Below are positions 8,123 to 16,665 of a DNA stretch of 44,119 nt, in pieces. The stretch lies in NCBI RefSeq assembly GCF_900142875.1, contig NZ_FRCK01000015.1:1-44119 (forward strand), read 5' to 3'. Origin of the DNA: Paracoccus solventivorans (lineage in GTDB: Bacteria; Pseudomonadota; Alphaproteobacteria; Rhodobacterales; Rhodobacteraceae). Each line of letters opens with the position of its first letter. Position 1 is the stretch's first letter. Below the pieces are notes generated by a model that was not told the DNA's origin, made no database searches, and saw nothing but the letters and a program-made list of their open reading frames with translations. The translations under genes and the position numbers were made by a program.

Positions 8123-8953
8123 TCAGATCGTGAAACCGCCGCCGCAAATGATATGCTGACCCGAAATGAAGTTCGATTCGGGCGTGCAGAACAAATAGAC
8201 CGCACTGGCGGCCTCTTCCGGAGTGCCGACCCGGCCCAGCGGGATCATGCGCTCCATCTGGGACAAGAGATCGGGGTTCACACCAACCTTGATCTCTTTG
8301 TCTTCCACCTTGATCGTGCTGTCGCCTTTGGCGCTGCCCTCGGTCAGCCGCGTGCGGATCGGGCCAAAGGCCACCGCGTTGACATTGACCTTGTAGCGGC
8401 CCCATTCCTTGGCCATCGTCCGGGTGACACCCAGAATACCGGCCTTGGCGGCGGCGTAGTTGATCTGGCCGGCATTACCGCCGGTCCCCGCGATGGATGA
8501 GATATTCACCACCTTGCGGAACACTTCCTGCCCTGCAGCAGCCTCTTCTTTGGCCTTGGCGCTGATCACCGGCTGGGCGGCGCGCAGAATCCTGAAGGGC
8601 GCGGTCAGGTGAACGTCGATGATCGCCTGCCACTGTTCATCGGTCATCTTCTGAACGACGCTGTCCCAAGTGTAGCCGGCATTGTTCACGATGATGTCCA
8701 GTCCGCCAAAGCTGTCCACGCCCGTTTTGATGAAACGTTCGGCAAAACCGTCTTCAGTCACGCTGCCGGCGCAAACCATTGCTTCGCCGCCAGCCGCACG
8801 AATCGCCTCGGCGGTGTCATTGGCCGGGTCGGCATCCAGATCGTTGACCACCACGCGCGCCCCTTCCGAGGCCAGCTTGAGCGCGATCTCGCGACCGATA
8901 CCTCGGCCCGAACCGGAGACCAGCGCAACGCGCCCGTCAAGATTTCCAGTCAT
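8123..8953 (-). CDS. Short-chain dehydrogenase/reductase, FabG/3-hydroxyacyl-CoA type
   Basis: This 276-residue classical SDR has GSGRGIGRE as NAD(P) loop (about 14-22), an acidic VVNDLDAD segment that favours NAD(H), NNAG, and a canonical catalytic Ser with YAAAK. It is somewhat longer than usual because of an inserted stretch around residues 205-230 (DSTIKVEDKEIKVGVNPD). It lies 24 bp after the SCP-x-type thiolase on the same strand, so oxidation of a 3-hydroxyacyl-CoA before thiolysis is the likely role. Closely related proteins are usually annotated only as SDR or FabG, and the substrate is not determinable here. Confidence 0.88.
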   Translation of the reverse strand: MTGNLDGRVALVSGSGRGIGREIALKLASEGARVVVNDLDADPANDTAEAIRAAGGEAMVCAGSVTEDGFAERFIKTGVDSFGGLDIIVNNAGYTWDSVVQKMTDEQWQAIIDVHLTAPFRILRAAQPVISAKAKEEAAAGQEVFRKVVNISSIAGTGGNAGQINYAAAKAGILGVTRTMAKEWGRYKVNVNAVAFGPIRTRLTEGSAKGDSTIKVEDKEIKVGVNPDLLSQMERMIPLGRVGTPEEAASAVYLFCTPESNFISGQHIICGGGFTI

Positions 8954-8977
8954 GTTTTCTCCTCCCGATTGGTGCTG

Positions 8978-10162
8978 TCACGCTTTTTCATAAAGCGTGG
9001 TCACACAAGCTCCGCCGAGACCCAGATTATGCTGGAGCGCCAGCCGCGCACCATCGACCTGCCGGGCGTCGGCCTGCCCGCGCAGCTGCTGGACTAGCTC
9101 GGTGCATTGGGCAAGGCCGGTCGCCCCGAGCGGATGCCCCTTGGACAACAGCCCGCCCGACGGATTAGTCACGTATTTGCCGCCATATGTGTTGTCGCCA
9201 TCGTCGACGAATTTCGCCGCATCACCGCGACGGCAAAGCCCAAGCGCCTCATAGGTGATCAGCTCGTTATGGGCGAAACAGTCATGCAGTTCTACCACGT
9301 CCACATCCTGAGGCCCGATGCCCGCCGCCTCATAGACCTTATCCGCGGCACGTTTTGCCATCGAATAGCCGACGACCTCACGCATGTCATGCGCGCCGAA
9401 AGTTTCCGGGCCGTCCGTCGTCATGGCCTGAGCGGCAATGCGGACCGAGCTGTCCAGACCGTGCTTGTCGGCGAAGGCCTTGGAGCACACGATTGCCGCA
9501 GCCGCGCCACAGGTCGGCGGGCACGCCATCAGCTTGGTCATGACGTCGGGCCAGACGATCTGCGCCGCCATCACTTCTTCTGGCGTCACTTCCTGCCGGA
9601 ACAGCGCCACCGGGTTCTTGGCCGCATGCCGACTGGCCTTGGCGCGGATTTTCGCGAAGGTTTCCAGCGTAGTGCCGAACTCTTCCATATGCGCTTTGCC
9701 CGCGCCGCCGAAATAGCGCAGCGCCAGCGGAATATCGGGATTGCTGATCAGAGCGTCGGTTTCTTCGTCGAACGCCGCAAACGGGCTGACCCGATCGTGG
9801 AACATCGCGCCGATTGCGCCGGGCTGCATCTGCTCGAACCCTAGTGCCAGAGCACATTCCACTGCGCCGCTTTCAACGGCCTGGCGGGCCAGGAACAGGG
9901 CAGACGAACCGGTCGAGCAGTTGTTGTTCACATTCAGAACCGGGATGCCGGTCATGCCGACTTGATACAAGGCCCGCTGGCCACAGGTGCTGTCGCCGTA
10001 GACATAGCCAACATAGGCCTGCTGAACCTTGTCATAATCCAGACCCGCATCGGCCAGGGCAGAACGGGTGGCTGCGGTCGCCATCACATCATAGCTATCA
10101 GATTTTCCCGGCTTCTGAAATGGGACCATCCCGACGCCGACGACATAGGCTTTGTCTTTCAT
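8978..10162 (-). CDS. SCP-x/lipid-transfer-type thiolase
   Basis: This 394-residue protein belongs to the SCP-x-like branch of thiolases, which cleave 3-oxoacyl-CoAs with bulky or branched chains. The nucleophile Cys is in NNNCSTGSSA (Cys about 82), the active-site His in HDCFAHNE and SKGHPLGATG, and a second Cys in GLGGACVTT. There is no C-terminal SCP2 domain. The start at 10162 is chosen because GGAGAG lies just before it; an in-frame ATG at 10177 has no such site. It heads the minus-strand pair with the SDR at 8123-8953 and is transcribed away from the PaaY-like gene across a region holding two operator-like sites. Thiolytic direction is inferred from the catabolic setting. Confidence 0.9.
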   Translation of the reverse strand: MKDKAYVVGVGMVPFQKPGKSDSYDVMATAATRSALADAGLDYDKVQQAYVGYVYGDSTCGQRALYQVGMTGIPVLNVNNNCSTGSSALFLARQAVESGAVECALALGFEQMQPGAIGAMFHDRVSPFAAFDEETDALISNPDIPLALRYFGGAGKAHMEEFGTTLETFAKIRAKASRHAAKNPVALFRQEVTPEEVMAAQIVWPDVMTKLMACPPTCGAAAAIVCSKAFADKHGLDSSVRIAAQAMTTDGPETFGAHDMREVVGYSMAKRAADKVYEAAGIGPQDVDVVELHDCFAHNELITYEALGLCRRGDAAKFVDDGDNTYGGKYVTNPSGGLLSKGHPLGATGLAQCTELVQQLRGQADARQVDGARLALQHNLGLGGACVTTLYEKA

Positions 10163-10217
10163 TTCTCTCTCTCCCATGCTTGGTCTGGCTGTTGTGAACG
10201 GGAAGCCATCTCAATTT

Positions 10218-10231
10218 CTAACATATGTTTG
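10218..10231. promoter_or_regulatory. TetR operator-like site upstream of the thiolase gene
   Basis: CTAACATATGTTTG has one mismatch to the CTAAC-N4-GTTAG pattern. It is identical over 14 bases, plus the following ATTTT, to the site at 16607-16620 between two other divergent operons. It lies 55 bp upstream of the thiolase start. Regulator binding is inferred. Confidence 0.65.
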
Positions 10232-10299
10232 ATTTTAGCGCTTAGCCTAGATAACTGTCAACATAGCTAAACCGTGATTTAGGGCGCTTGCGTCATTTG

Positions 10300-10313
10300 C
10301 TAACACATGACTG
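10300..10313. promoter_or_regulatory. Weaker operator-like site upstream of the PaaY-like gene
   Basis: CTAACACATGACTG keeps the left half CTAAC and the CATG centre but has a degenerate right half. Like the stronger sites at 10218 and 16607 it is followed by ATTTT. Being 127 bp before the PaaY-like start, it could serve the rightward promoter. This is a pattern match only. Confidence 0.4.
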
Positions 10314-10440
10314 ATTTTCGTGATCGCGCGTTCCGGAAGCCAGCACCTTTCAGGCTTTCGGGTCCCGACTGGACGGTCGATGAGCGTTTGACGTCTGGTT
10401 CCGGTAACCAGTGGATCCCAACCCACAAAAAGGAGAGATA

Positions 10441-11052
10441 ATGGCGTATTGTTATGAATTCAAAGGGTTCGTTCCCGTTGTGCCCGAGGATACATATGTC
10501 CATCCTCAGGCGGTTCTGATCGGAAATGTCATCCTGGGTCATGGGTGCTATATCGGACCCGGAGCAAGCCTGCGGGGCGATTTCGGCAGGATCGTGATCG
10601 GGGATGGCGCCAATGTGCAGGACAACTGCATCATCCATTCGTTTCCCGGCCGCGAGGCAATGGTGGGCACCGACGGTCATATCGGCCACGGCGCGATCCT
10701 GCACGGTTGCAAAGTGGGACGGAACGCCTTGGTCGGGATGAATGCCGTCATCATGGATGGAGTAGAGCTTGGTGCGGAATCAATCGTCGGCGCGCAGGCG
10801 TTCGTGCGGGGCGAAACGATAATTCCACCGCGCTCGATGGTGGTCGGATCGCCGGCAAGGGTGATCCGCGACGTCACCGAGAAGGAAGTCGCTTGGAAAA
10901 CACGCGGAACTGCCGAGTATCAGCAACTCGCGCGCGACTGTCTGGCCGGATTGAAGCCCGTCGAGCCGCTGAAGGCGGTAGAGACCGACAGGCCGCATAT
11001 GGTCGCCTCCGACGTCGTATCCATTCAGGAGGCGCGGCAGAAGCCATCCTGA
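10441..11052 (+). CDS. PaaY/gamma-carbonic-anhydrase-like hexapeptide-repeat protein
   Basis: This 203-residue left-handed beta-helix protein is built from hexapeptide repeats (IGPGASLRGDFGRIVIGDGAN and similar turns, about 30-150). The metal-binding histidines of the gamma-carbonic-anhydrase family are present in NCIIHSF and in GHIGHGAILHG. PaaY, a family member, acts as a thioesterase that clears dead-end CoA intermediates in phenylacetate degradation; the same housekeeping role would fit this CoA-rich locus (inference). The start at 10441 has AAGGAGAGATA directly upstream. It is transcribed alone, divergent from the thiolase operon and convergent with the second carboxylase operon. Confidence 0.85.
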   Translation: MAYCYEFKGFVPVVPEDTYVHPQAVLIGNVILGHGCYIGPGASLRGDFGRIVIGDGANVQDNCIIHSFPGREAMVGTDGHIGHGAILHGCKVGRNALVGMNAVIMDGVELGAESIVGAQAFVRGETIIPPRSMVVGSPARVIRDVTEKEVAWKTRGTAEYQQLARDCLAGLKPVEPLKAVETDRPHMVASDVVSIQEARQKPS

Positions 11053-11170
11053 CATATCCGGCAAACCGGACAGGTCAGGCTTCCCGCGAGCCTCAAAAGC
11101 CCCCGTTGGCATCGCCTTGACGCGGGACGGCAACTCCGTAATCCAGTGTGCCGCCCTGCCCTTCAAGCCG

Positions 11171-12778
11171 TCACAGCCGGAATATCCCATAATGCGGATC
11201 GTCGATCGGCGCGTTCAGCGCAGCAGAGATCGACATACCGAGCGCGTTGCGCGTGTCCGCCGGGTCGAGAATGCCGTCATCCCACAATTCCGAGGTCGAG
11301 GTATAGGCCTCGACATCGCGCCGGAACTTCTCCAGCACCGGGTCGCGGATCGCGGCGATTTCCACTTCGGTCAGTTGCTTGCCTTCGCGTTCAAGCTGCC
11401 GGATCTTGACGTCGGCCATGGTGTTGGCGGCCTGATCCGCCCCCATCACGCCGATTTCCGCCTGCGGCCACATGAACAGCGTGCGCGCATCCCAGGCCCG
11501 CCCGCACATGCCGTAATTGCCGGCCCCGTAGGACGCATTGGCAATCACGGTGAACTTGGGCACGACCGAGCCGCCCTGCGCCATCAGCATCTTGGCGCCG
11601 TCCTTGGCGATGCCGCGTTCCTCGTATTCGCGGCCGACCATGTAGCCGGTGATGTTCTGGAAGAACACCAGCGGCGTACGGTTCTGGTTGCATAGCTGCA
11701 TGAAATGCGCGGCCTTCAGCGAGCTGTCGTTGAACAGCACCCCGTTATTGGCGAGGATCCCCACCTTGAAACCCCAGATATGGGCAAAACCGCAAATCAT
11801 CGTGGTTCCGTAATCCGGCTGGTATTCGTGAAACCGCGAACCGTCCACGATTCGGGCAAGAACCTCGCGCATGTCGAACTGGGTCTTCCGGTCCTTGGGG
11901 ATGATCCCGTAAAGTTCCTTGGGATCGTAATAGGGCTCCTCATGCGCCGCCGTTTCGATGATGGTTTTTGGCATACGCTTCCACTGACTGACAATCTCGC
12001 GCGCCAGTGCAAAGGCGTGCTGTTCTGTGGCGGCGCGATAATCTCCCGTCCCCGAGACAGAGGTGTGCATCACCGCGCCGCCAAGCTCCTGCACGCTGAC
12101 CTCTTCGCCGGTGGCCGCCTTGACCAGTGGCGGACCGCCCAGAAAGATCGCCCCGGTGCCCTCGATGATGATGTTGTAATCGCTCAGCGTCGGCACATAG
12201 GCGCCGCCCGCGGTGCAATGCCCGCCAACGATGGCAATCTGCGGGATATTGGCCTGGCTCAGCTTGACCTGGTTGCGAAACACCCGGCCGCCCAGATAGC
12301 GGTCGGGAAACACGCCGTGTTGCAGCGGCAGGAAGCCCCCGGCGCTATCGCAGATATGGACGACCGGCAAACGGTTTTCCAATGCGACATCCAGAAGCCG
12401 CACGATCTTTTTAACGGTATGCGGATACCACGCCCCGCCCTTGACGCTCGCATCGTTGGCGTGGATGGCCACCTCGCGGCCCTGCACGATGCCGATGCCG
12501 GTCACCACGGCGGCACCGGGCACGGCGCCATCATATTCGCGGCAGGCGGCCAGCGTCGAGAATTCAAGGAACGGCGTGCCCGGATCGAGCAGCAGCTTCA
12601 ACCGCTCGCGCACGCCCAGTTTGTTCTGGCGTGCCAAGCGGTCGATGTCCCGTTGGGGCCGCTCGAAACGCGCCGCATGCTGGCGGGCGTGAAACTCCTT
12701 CAGCCGTTCGGACATGGCGGCGAAATTGGCCTTGTAGTCGGCGGCATTGGTGTCGATATGGCTTTCGATCCGGCGCAT
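11171..12778 (-). CDS. Acyl-CoA carboxylase beta subunit 2 (AtuC-like carboxyltransferase)
   Basis: This 535-residue carboxyltransferase carries GGHCTAGGAYVP (about 185-196) in the N half and NASYGAGNYGMCGRAW in the C half. It belongs to the MCC/GCC beta family. It is the last gene of the minus-strand run AtuA - biotin carboxylase - BT/BCCP - beta, with only two bases between the BCCP stop and its start. Presence of AtuA makes a geranyl-CoA-carboxylase-like (AtuC) role more likely than methylcrotonyl-CoA carboxylase, but this is context, not residue-level proof. The C-terminal end (HYGIFRL) is the usual family ending. It is clearly distinct in sequence from the other two beta subunits in the window. 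Confidence 0.93.
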   Translation of the reverse strand: MRRIESHIDTNAADYKANFAAMSERLKEFHARQHAARFERPQRDIDRLARQNKLGVRERLKLLLDPGTPFLEFSTLAACREYDGAVPGAAVVTGIGIVQGREVAIHANDASVKGGAWYPHTVKKIVRLLDVALENRLPVVHICDSAGGFLPLQHGVFPDRYLGGRVFRNQVKLSQANIPQIAIVGGHCTAGGAYVPTLSDYNIIIEGTGAIFLGGPPLVKAATGEEVSVQELGGAVMHTSVSGTGDYRAATEQHAFALAREIVSQWKRMPKTIIETAAHEEPYYDPKELYGIIPKDRKTQFDMREVLARIVDGSRFHEYQPDYGTTMICGFAHIWGFKVGILANNGVLFNDSSLKAAHFMQLCNQNRTPLVFFQNITGYMVGREYEERGIAKDGAKMLMAQGGSVVPKFTVIANASYGAGNYGMCGRAWDARTLFMWPQAEIGVMGADQAANTMADVKIRQLEREGKQLTEVEIAAIRDPVLEKFRRDVEAYTSTSELWDDGILDPADTRNALGMSISAALNAPIDDPHYGIFRL

Positions 12779-12780
12779 TG

Positions 12781-13284
12781 TCAGTCCTCCTGCGGGGTCA
12801 GTTGGGCAAGGACGGCCTTCAGGCCGAAACTGTCACCCGCGGTAAAAGGCATTTCGGCAACCACACCGTCGCGCGGCGCGGTCAGGGTGGTTTCAAGCTT
12901 CATGCTTTCGATGACCAGAAGCGGCTGGCCTTCTGTAACGGTGTCTCCGGGCTTAACCGCCACCGAAACGACGACCCCCGGCATCGGCGCCAACAGTCGA
13001 TCACCCCCTGCAGCGCCCTCCCTGCCGGCAAGCCGGTCGTCGGGATCGACCCTCCCAACCTCGAAGGTGCGCCCGTTCAAATGTATGAAGGTAGATTCCG
13101 ACCCGACCGCCAGCCGCAACTCATGCGCCCGCCCCCCGGTCCGCAGCACATGTGCGCCCGGCGCCCCGGTCGGGTCCAGTTGGCAGGGAACTGCGCCATC
13201 TGGCATGTTCAGGACAAAGCGGCTGCCATCATGGGTTAGCCAGCATTCGGCCTCATGGCCGGCGATCATGAATATTCTGCGCAT
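12781..13284 (-). CDS. BT-domain/biotin carboxyl carrier protein of split alpha subunit 2
   Basis: This 167-residue protein corresponds to the C-terminal third of a fused carboxylase alpha subunit. The N-terminal part (about 1-85) resembles the BT beta-barrel linker, and the C-terminal part (about 95-167) is a biotinyl domain with APMPGVVVS and ESMKLETTL, biotin lysine about residue 129. Its ATG at 13284 shares one base with the biotin carboxylase stop (TGATG) and has GTGGAG at good spacing; an in-frame GTG at 13296 is possible. The pair behaves as a split version of the 668-residue alpha subunit at 2901-4907. Confidence 0.9.
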   Translation of the reverse strand: MRRIFMIAGHEAECWLTHDGSRFVLNMPDGAVPCQLDPTGAPGAHVLRTGGRAHELRLAVGSESTFIHLNGRTFEVGRVDPDDRLAGREGAAGGDRLLAPMPGVVVSVAVKPGDTVTEGQPLLVIESMKLETTLTAPRDGVVAEMPFTAGDSFGLKAVLAQLTPQED

Positions 13285-14753
13285 CAGTTTCTCCACCCGC
13301 CCATCTTGCGGTGCATTTCGGGTATCTGCATCACGTCGGTCACCAGACGTTGATCAGACAGGGCCGCCGCCGCCATAAGCAGGGTGGATACATCCTCGCC
13401 CGGCGCGGTCAGCACATCCGCCTGTTCGGCTAGAAACCCGGTTGAAACATCGCCCGACGCAAAATCGGGATGTGCAAGGATCGCGTCCAGATAGCCGGTG
13501 TTGGTCGTCACCCCGAGGATGACGTAATTCTGCACGGCGTTCCGCGCACGGGCGATGGCCTGTGCGCGATCTGCCCCATGCACGATCAGTTTGGACAGCA
13601 TCGGGTCGAAATCGGTCGTGACCTTGCCGCCGTCCAGAATGCCGCTGTCTACCCGGACGCCCTCGCCTTGGGGTTCGTCCAGCAGCAGGATATCCCCAAT
13701 CGCGGGCCGGAAATCGGCCGTCGCGTCCTCGGCACAGATGCGCAGCTCGATCGAATGGCCGGTCTGCCGAATATCCGACTGCGCCGCGCTCAGCCCCTCG
13801 CCCGCCGCGATGCGCAACTGTTCGGCGACCAGATCGAAGCCCGTCACCATCTCGGTCACCGGATGTTCGACCTGAAGGCGGGTGTTCATTTCGAGAAAGT
13901 AGAAGGCCCCGTCCTGCGCATAGATGAACTCGACGGTTCCGGCACCCCGATAGTTGACGGCGCGCGCAATTCCGGCGGCGGTTTCGCAGATTTCCAGACG
14001 TTGCTCGGGCGAGAGCGCGGGCGAGGGCGTTTCCTCGATGATCTTCTGGAACCGGCGCTGGATCGAGCATTCCCGCTCCCAGAAATGCACCACGTTGCCC
14101 TGTCCGTCGCCCATCACCTGCACCTCGATATGGCGCGGGCGCTCGATATAGCGTTCGACGAACAGACGACCGTCGCCGAAGTACCGCTGGCCTTCGCGGC
14201 GGGCGGTTTCGATCTCGGTTTTCAACGTGCTGTCCTCGCGCACGATGCGCATCCCCTTACCGCCGCCGCCCGCCGAGGGTTTGATGAGAAGCGGATAGCC
14301 CAGGGTGCGGGCGCGTTCGACGAATGTCGTGGGGTCGTCATCCTCGATCGCCGAGGGGGCGATGGGAAAGCCGCGCGCCTCGACAAAGGCGCGCGCGCGG
14401 ACCTTGTCGCCCATTAGGTCGATGACCTCGGAGGTCGGGCCGACAAATGTCACACCGGCCTCTTCCAGCGCCGCGACGAAACCGGCATTCTCCGACAGAA
14501 AGCCGTAGCCGGGATGCACCGCATTAGCTCCGATCTTTCTTGCGGCCGCAACGATCTGCGAAATATCGAGATAAGCCGCTACAGGCGTTGGGCCGTCGAT
14601 CATCACAACCTCATCCGCGATCAGATGGGCCGGCCCCTCTTGTTCGGCGACGTGGCGCAACACGGCCGTTGCAAGGCCGCGGGCCTTGGCGGTGCGCAAC
14701 ACGCGCGCCGCGATTTCACCCCGATTGGCGACCAGGAGTTTTGAAATAGTCAT
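13284..14753 (-). CDS. Biotin carboxylase subunit of split carboxylase 2
   Basis: This 489-residue protein is a stand-alone biotin carboxylase: LLVANRGEIAARV at the N-terminus, YGFLSENAGF, ATP loop KPSAGGGGKGMRI (about 182-194), EMNTRLQVEHPVTEM and DSGILDGG. It carboxylates the biotin on the protein encoded immediately downstream. It ends with GGWRN, the stretch that in fused alpha subunits leads from the BC domain into the BT domain (compare TGWRLG in the alpha subunit at 37816-39825). The break therefore falls exactly at a domain junction. ATG 14753 overlaps the AtuA stop (ATGA). It could be a natural fission or a frameshift in the assembly. Confidence 0.93.
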   Translation of the reverse strand: MTISKLLVANRGEIAARVLRTAKARGLATAVLRHVAEQEGPAHLIADEVVMIDGPTPVAAYLDISQIVAAARKIGANAVHPGYGFLSENAGFVAALEEAGVTFVGPTSEVIDLMGDKVRARAFVEARGFPIAPSAIEDDDPTTFVERARTLGYPLLIKPSAGGGGKGMRIVREDSTLKTEIETARREGQRYFGDGRLFVERYIERPRHIEVQVMGDGQGNVVHFWERECSIQRRFQKIIEETPSPALSPEQRLEICETAAGIARAVNYRGAGTVEFIYAQDGAFYFLEMNTRLQVEHPVTEMVTGFDLVAEQLRIAAGEGLSAAQSDIRQTGHSIELRICAEDATADFRPAIGDILLLDEPQGEGVRVDSGILDGGKVTTDFDPMLSKLIVHGADRAQAIARARNAVQNYVILGVTTNTGYLDAILAHPDFASGDVSTGFLAEQADVLTAPGEDVSTLLMAAAALSDQRLVTDVMQIPEMHRKMGGWRN

Positions 14754-16564
14754 GGTATTACCCTCTTGTTCGGGTCCGGGGTGTTCAGCCCGTCGCGCGC
14801 GGCCAGGTCGGCCGGCACGGGAATTTCGATATCCAGCAGCATCTGGGCAAACCCCTTGCCTTGCGGATCGATGCGGACCGAGGCGATGCCGCCCCCGCCC
14901 AGCGATTCATGCAGGAGGAAATTCAGCGAATGGCTTCCCGGCAGGTCGAATCGCTCGACCTTGCCTTCGCAGACATGGGAGAAATAGTCTTTTACCACCT
15001 CTTCGCTGAGAGCCGACCGGATAAAAGGCAGGTAGTCTGGCTTGCGCGCCAGGATACCGATATTGGCGACATCCCCCTTGTCGCCCGACCGTCCCCAGGC
15101 CAGATCGACGAGGCGCACCTTGACCGCGTCCGGACCGGGCTCGCGGCTATCTGCAGGCGGTGCGGCAGGCGGATCAAGATGGACTGGCTTGGTGGCCACG
15201 GTGAAGGGCACATCGCTGCCGTCGACCTCGACTGCGACGGGGGTGTCGGCCTTGTCCTGCAGGAACGAGAACAGCCGCACCACCGGCTGCACCTTGGGCC
15301 GCCCGGCAAAGAACCCGGTCAGCCCCTGCGCGGTCGAGATGGCCATCGGTGCGATCTCGCCAGCGAAGATGTTGAGCGCGGCGCGGTCGTCATGGATCGC
15401 GCCGATCTTGAGCACAACTTCGCGCGTCTGGGCGCGGGCGTTCGCGCCATAGGCGGCCTCGGCGCCCAACACTTCGACGTTGACCTGCCGGAAATCGCCC
15501 AGGTTGCGGTTGCGGAGAATCCGGCGGCAGCGGGTCAGGATCGCCTCGGCCACGCGTTCGGCCTTGGCGGGTGCGTCAATCGCGGCTAGTGTCAGGGTGG
15601 AAACAGCGCGCCAGCCATCGGCATGGGTCGCCGACACCTTGTAGCTTCCGGTACGCCCGAGACCCTTGCCGCCTTTGACCAACACCCGATCCGTCCCGAC
15701 CTGGTCCAGCGTGACCTGCGACCAGTCGCAGATCACGTCGGGCAGAAGGTAAGCGCGCGGATCGCCGATTTCATAGAGCATCTGCTCTCCGACCGACCCG
15801 GGCACGACCAGCCCGCCCGTGTCTGGTGTTTTGGTCATGACAAAACTGCCGTCTTCGGAGACCTCGACAATGGGCATCCCCATGTCGTCCCAGCCCGAAA
15901 CGTCCTGCCAGTCCGTGAAATTGCCGCCGGTCCCTTGGGGGCCGCACTCGATCAAATGGCCCGCCAACGATCCCTGGCTGAGCTTGTCCCAATCATCGTC
16001 GCCCCAGCCGAATTCATGCATCAGGGGCCCAAGCGCCACCGCGCTGTCGGCGCAGCGCCCGGTGATCACGATGTCGGCCCCGGCATCCAGCGCCGCCGCG
16101 ATTGGGCGGGCGCCCAGATAGGCGTTCATGCTCCAGATATCGTCGGGAAACGCGACGCCCGAGAACATCTCCGTCTGACCACCGGCGCGGATATCGTCGG
16201 CCCGCGCCGACAAATCATCGCCCAGCACAACACCGATGGACACATCTATCCCGGCCTCGGCGGCGACTTTAGCCAGCGTATCGCGGCAGCCACGCGGGTT
16301 CACACCCCCGGCGTTGGCAACGACCTTGATCCCCTTGGCCTTGATTTCCGGCAACCAGGGCGCCAGCGCCGTAACGAAATCCGGCGCATAACCCGCATCG
16401 GGCGACTTGGCGCGGGCTCGCGCCATCAGCGACATCGTCACTTCGGCCAGATAGTCGAACACCAGATAGTCGATCTCGCCTTTGGAGACCAGTTGACCGA
16501 TCGCTTCAGGCGTATCGCCCCAGAATCCCGATGCGCACCCGATGCGCAGTTTTCGATCCGACAT
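14750..16564 (-). CDS. atuA: AtuA-type acyclic terpene utilization protein (DUF1446 plus C-terminal domain)
   Basis: This 604-residue protein has the DUF1446/AtuA core (about 1-450), with IGCASGFWGDTPEA at the start, LVFDYLAEVTMS, NAGGVNP, and ADIVITGRCADSAVALGPL. The AtuA-like C-terminal domain (about 485-590) has LVDLAWGRSGDKGDVANIGI. AtuA is required for citronellol/geraniol use in Pseudomonas, but its reaction is unknown. It heads a minus-strand operon with the split carboxylase, and its stop overlaps the biotin carboxylase start (ATGA), so it is tightly coupled to that enzyme. The promoter region holds an operator-like 14-mer (16607-16620) shared with the divergent dehydrogenase operon. 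GGGAGGA precedes the start. Confidence 0.92.
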   Translation of the reverse strand: MSDRKLRIGCASGFWGDTPEAIGQLVSKGEIDYLVFDYLAEVTMSLMARARAKSPDAGYAPDFVTALAPWLPEIKAKGIKVVANAGGVNPRGCRDTLAKVAAEAGIDVSIGVVLGDDLSARADDIRAGGQTEMFSGVAFPDDIWSMNAYLGARPIAAALDAGADIVITGRCADSAVALGPLMHEFGWGDDDWDKLSQGSLAGHLIECGPQGTGGNFTDWQDVSGWDDMGMPIVEVSEDGSFVMTKTPDTGGLVVPGSVGEQMLYEIGDPRAYLLPDVICDWSQVTLDQVGTDRVLVKGGKGLGRTGSYKVSATHADGWRAVSTLTLAAIDAPAKAERVAEAILTRCRRILRNRNLGDFRQVNVEVLGAEAAYGANARAQTREVVLKIGAIHDDRAALNIFAGEIAPMAISTAQGLTGFFAGRPKVQPVVRLFSFLQDKADTPVAVEVDGSDVPFTVATKPVHLDPPAAPPADSREPGPDAVKVRLVDLAWGRSGDKGDVANIGILARKPDYLPFIRSALSEEVVKDYFSHVCEGKVERFDLPGSHSLNFLLHESLGGGGIASVRIDPQGKGFAQMLLDIEIPVPADLAARDGLNTPDPNKRVIP

Positions 16565-16594
16565 GTGCGTTTTCCTCCCACTTGATCAGCGGCC

Positions 16595-16631
16595 TTGAAA
16601 TATTTTCTAACATATGTTTGATTTTGGTCAA
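16595..16631. promoter_or_regulatory. Divergent promoter region with shared TetR operator-like site
   Basis: CTAACATATGTTTG (16607-16620) is identical to the site at 10218. Rightward, TTGAAA (16595-16600) lies 12 bases before the site start, the same geometry as at 31590. Leftward, TTGACC (16631-16626) and TAGAAA (16609-16604), 16 bases apart, can be -35 and -10 elements for atuA. The operator would lie inside both promoters, so one repressor could switch both operons. Promoter calls are by eye. Confidence 0.6.
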
Positions 16632-16665
16632 CGCTGCAGATAACTACTTTTGGGAGGATGAAGAA

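Noticed and set aside
11053..11170. Possible bidirectional terminator between the PaaY-like gene and carboxylase 2
   Set aside because: Two short stems (TCCGG-CAAA-CCGGA and AGGCT-AGCCT) are present, but neither is followed by a T tract and the stems are only five bases.
11705..13378. Plus-strand open frame of 557 codons
   Set aside because: It lies opposite the carboxylase 2 beta and BCCP genes, whose domains are unmistakable; the frame has no motif and low-complexity composition.
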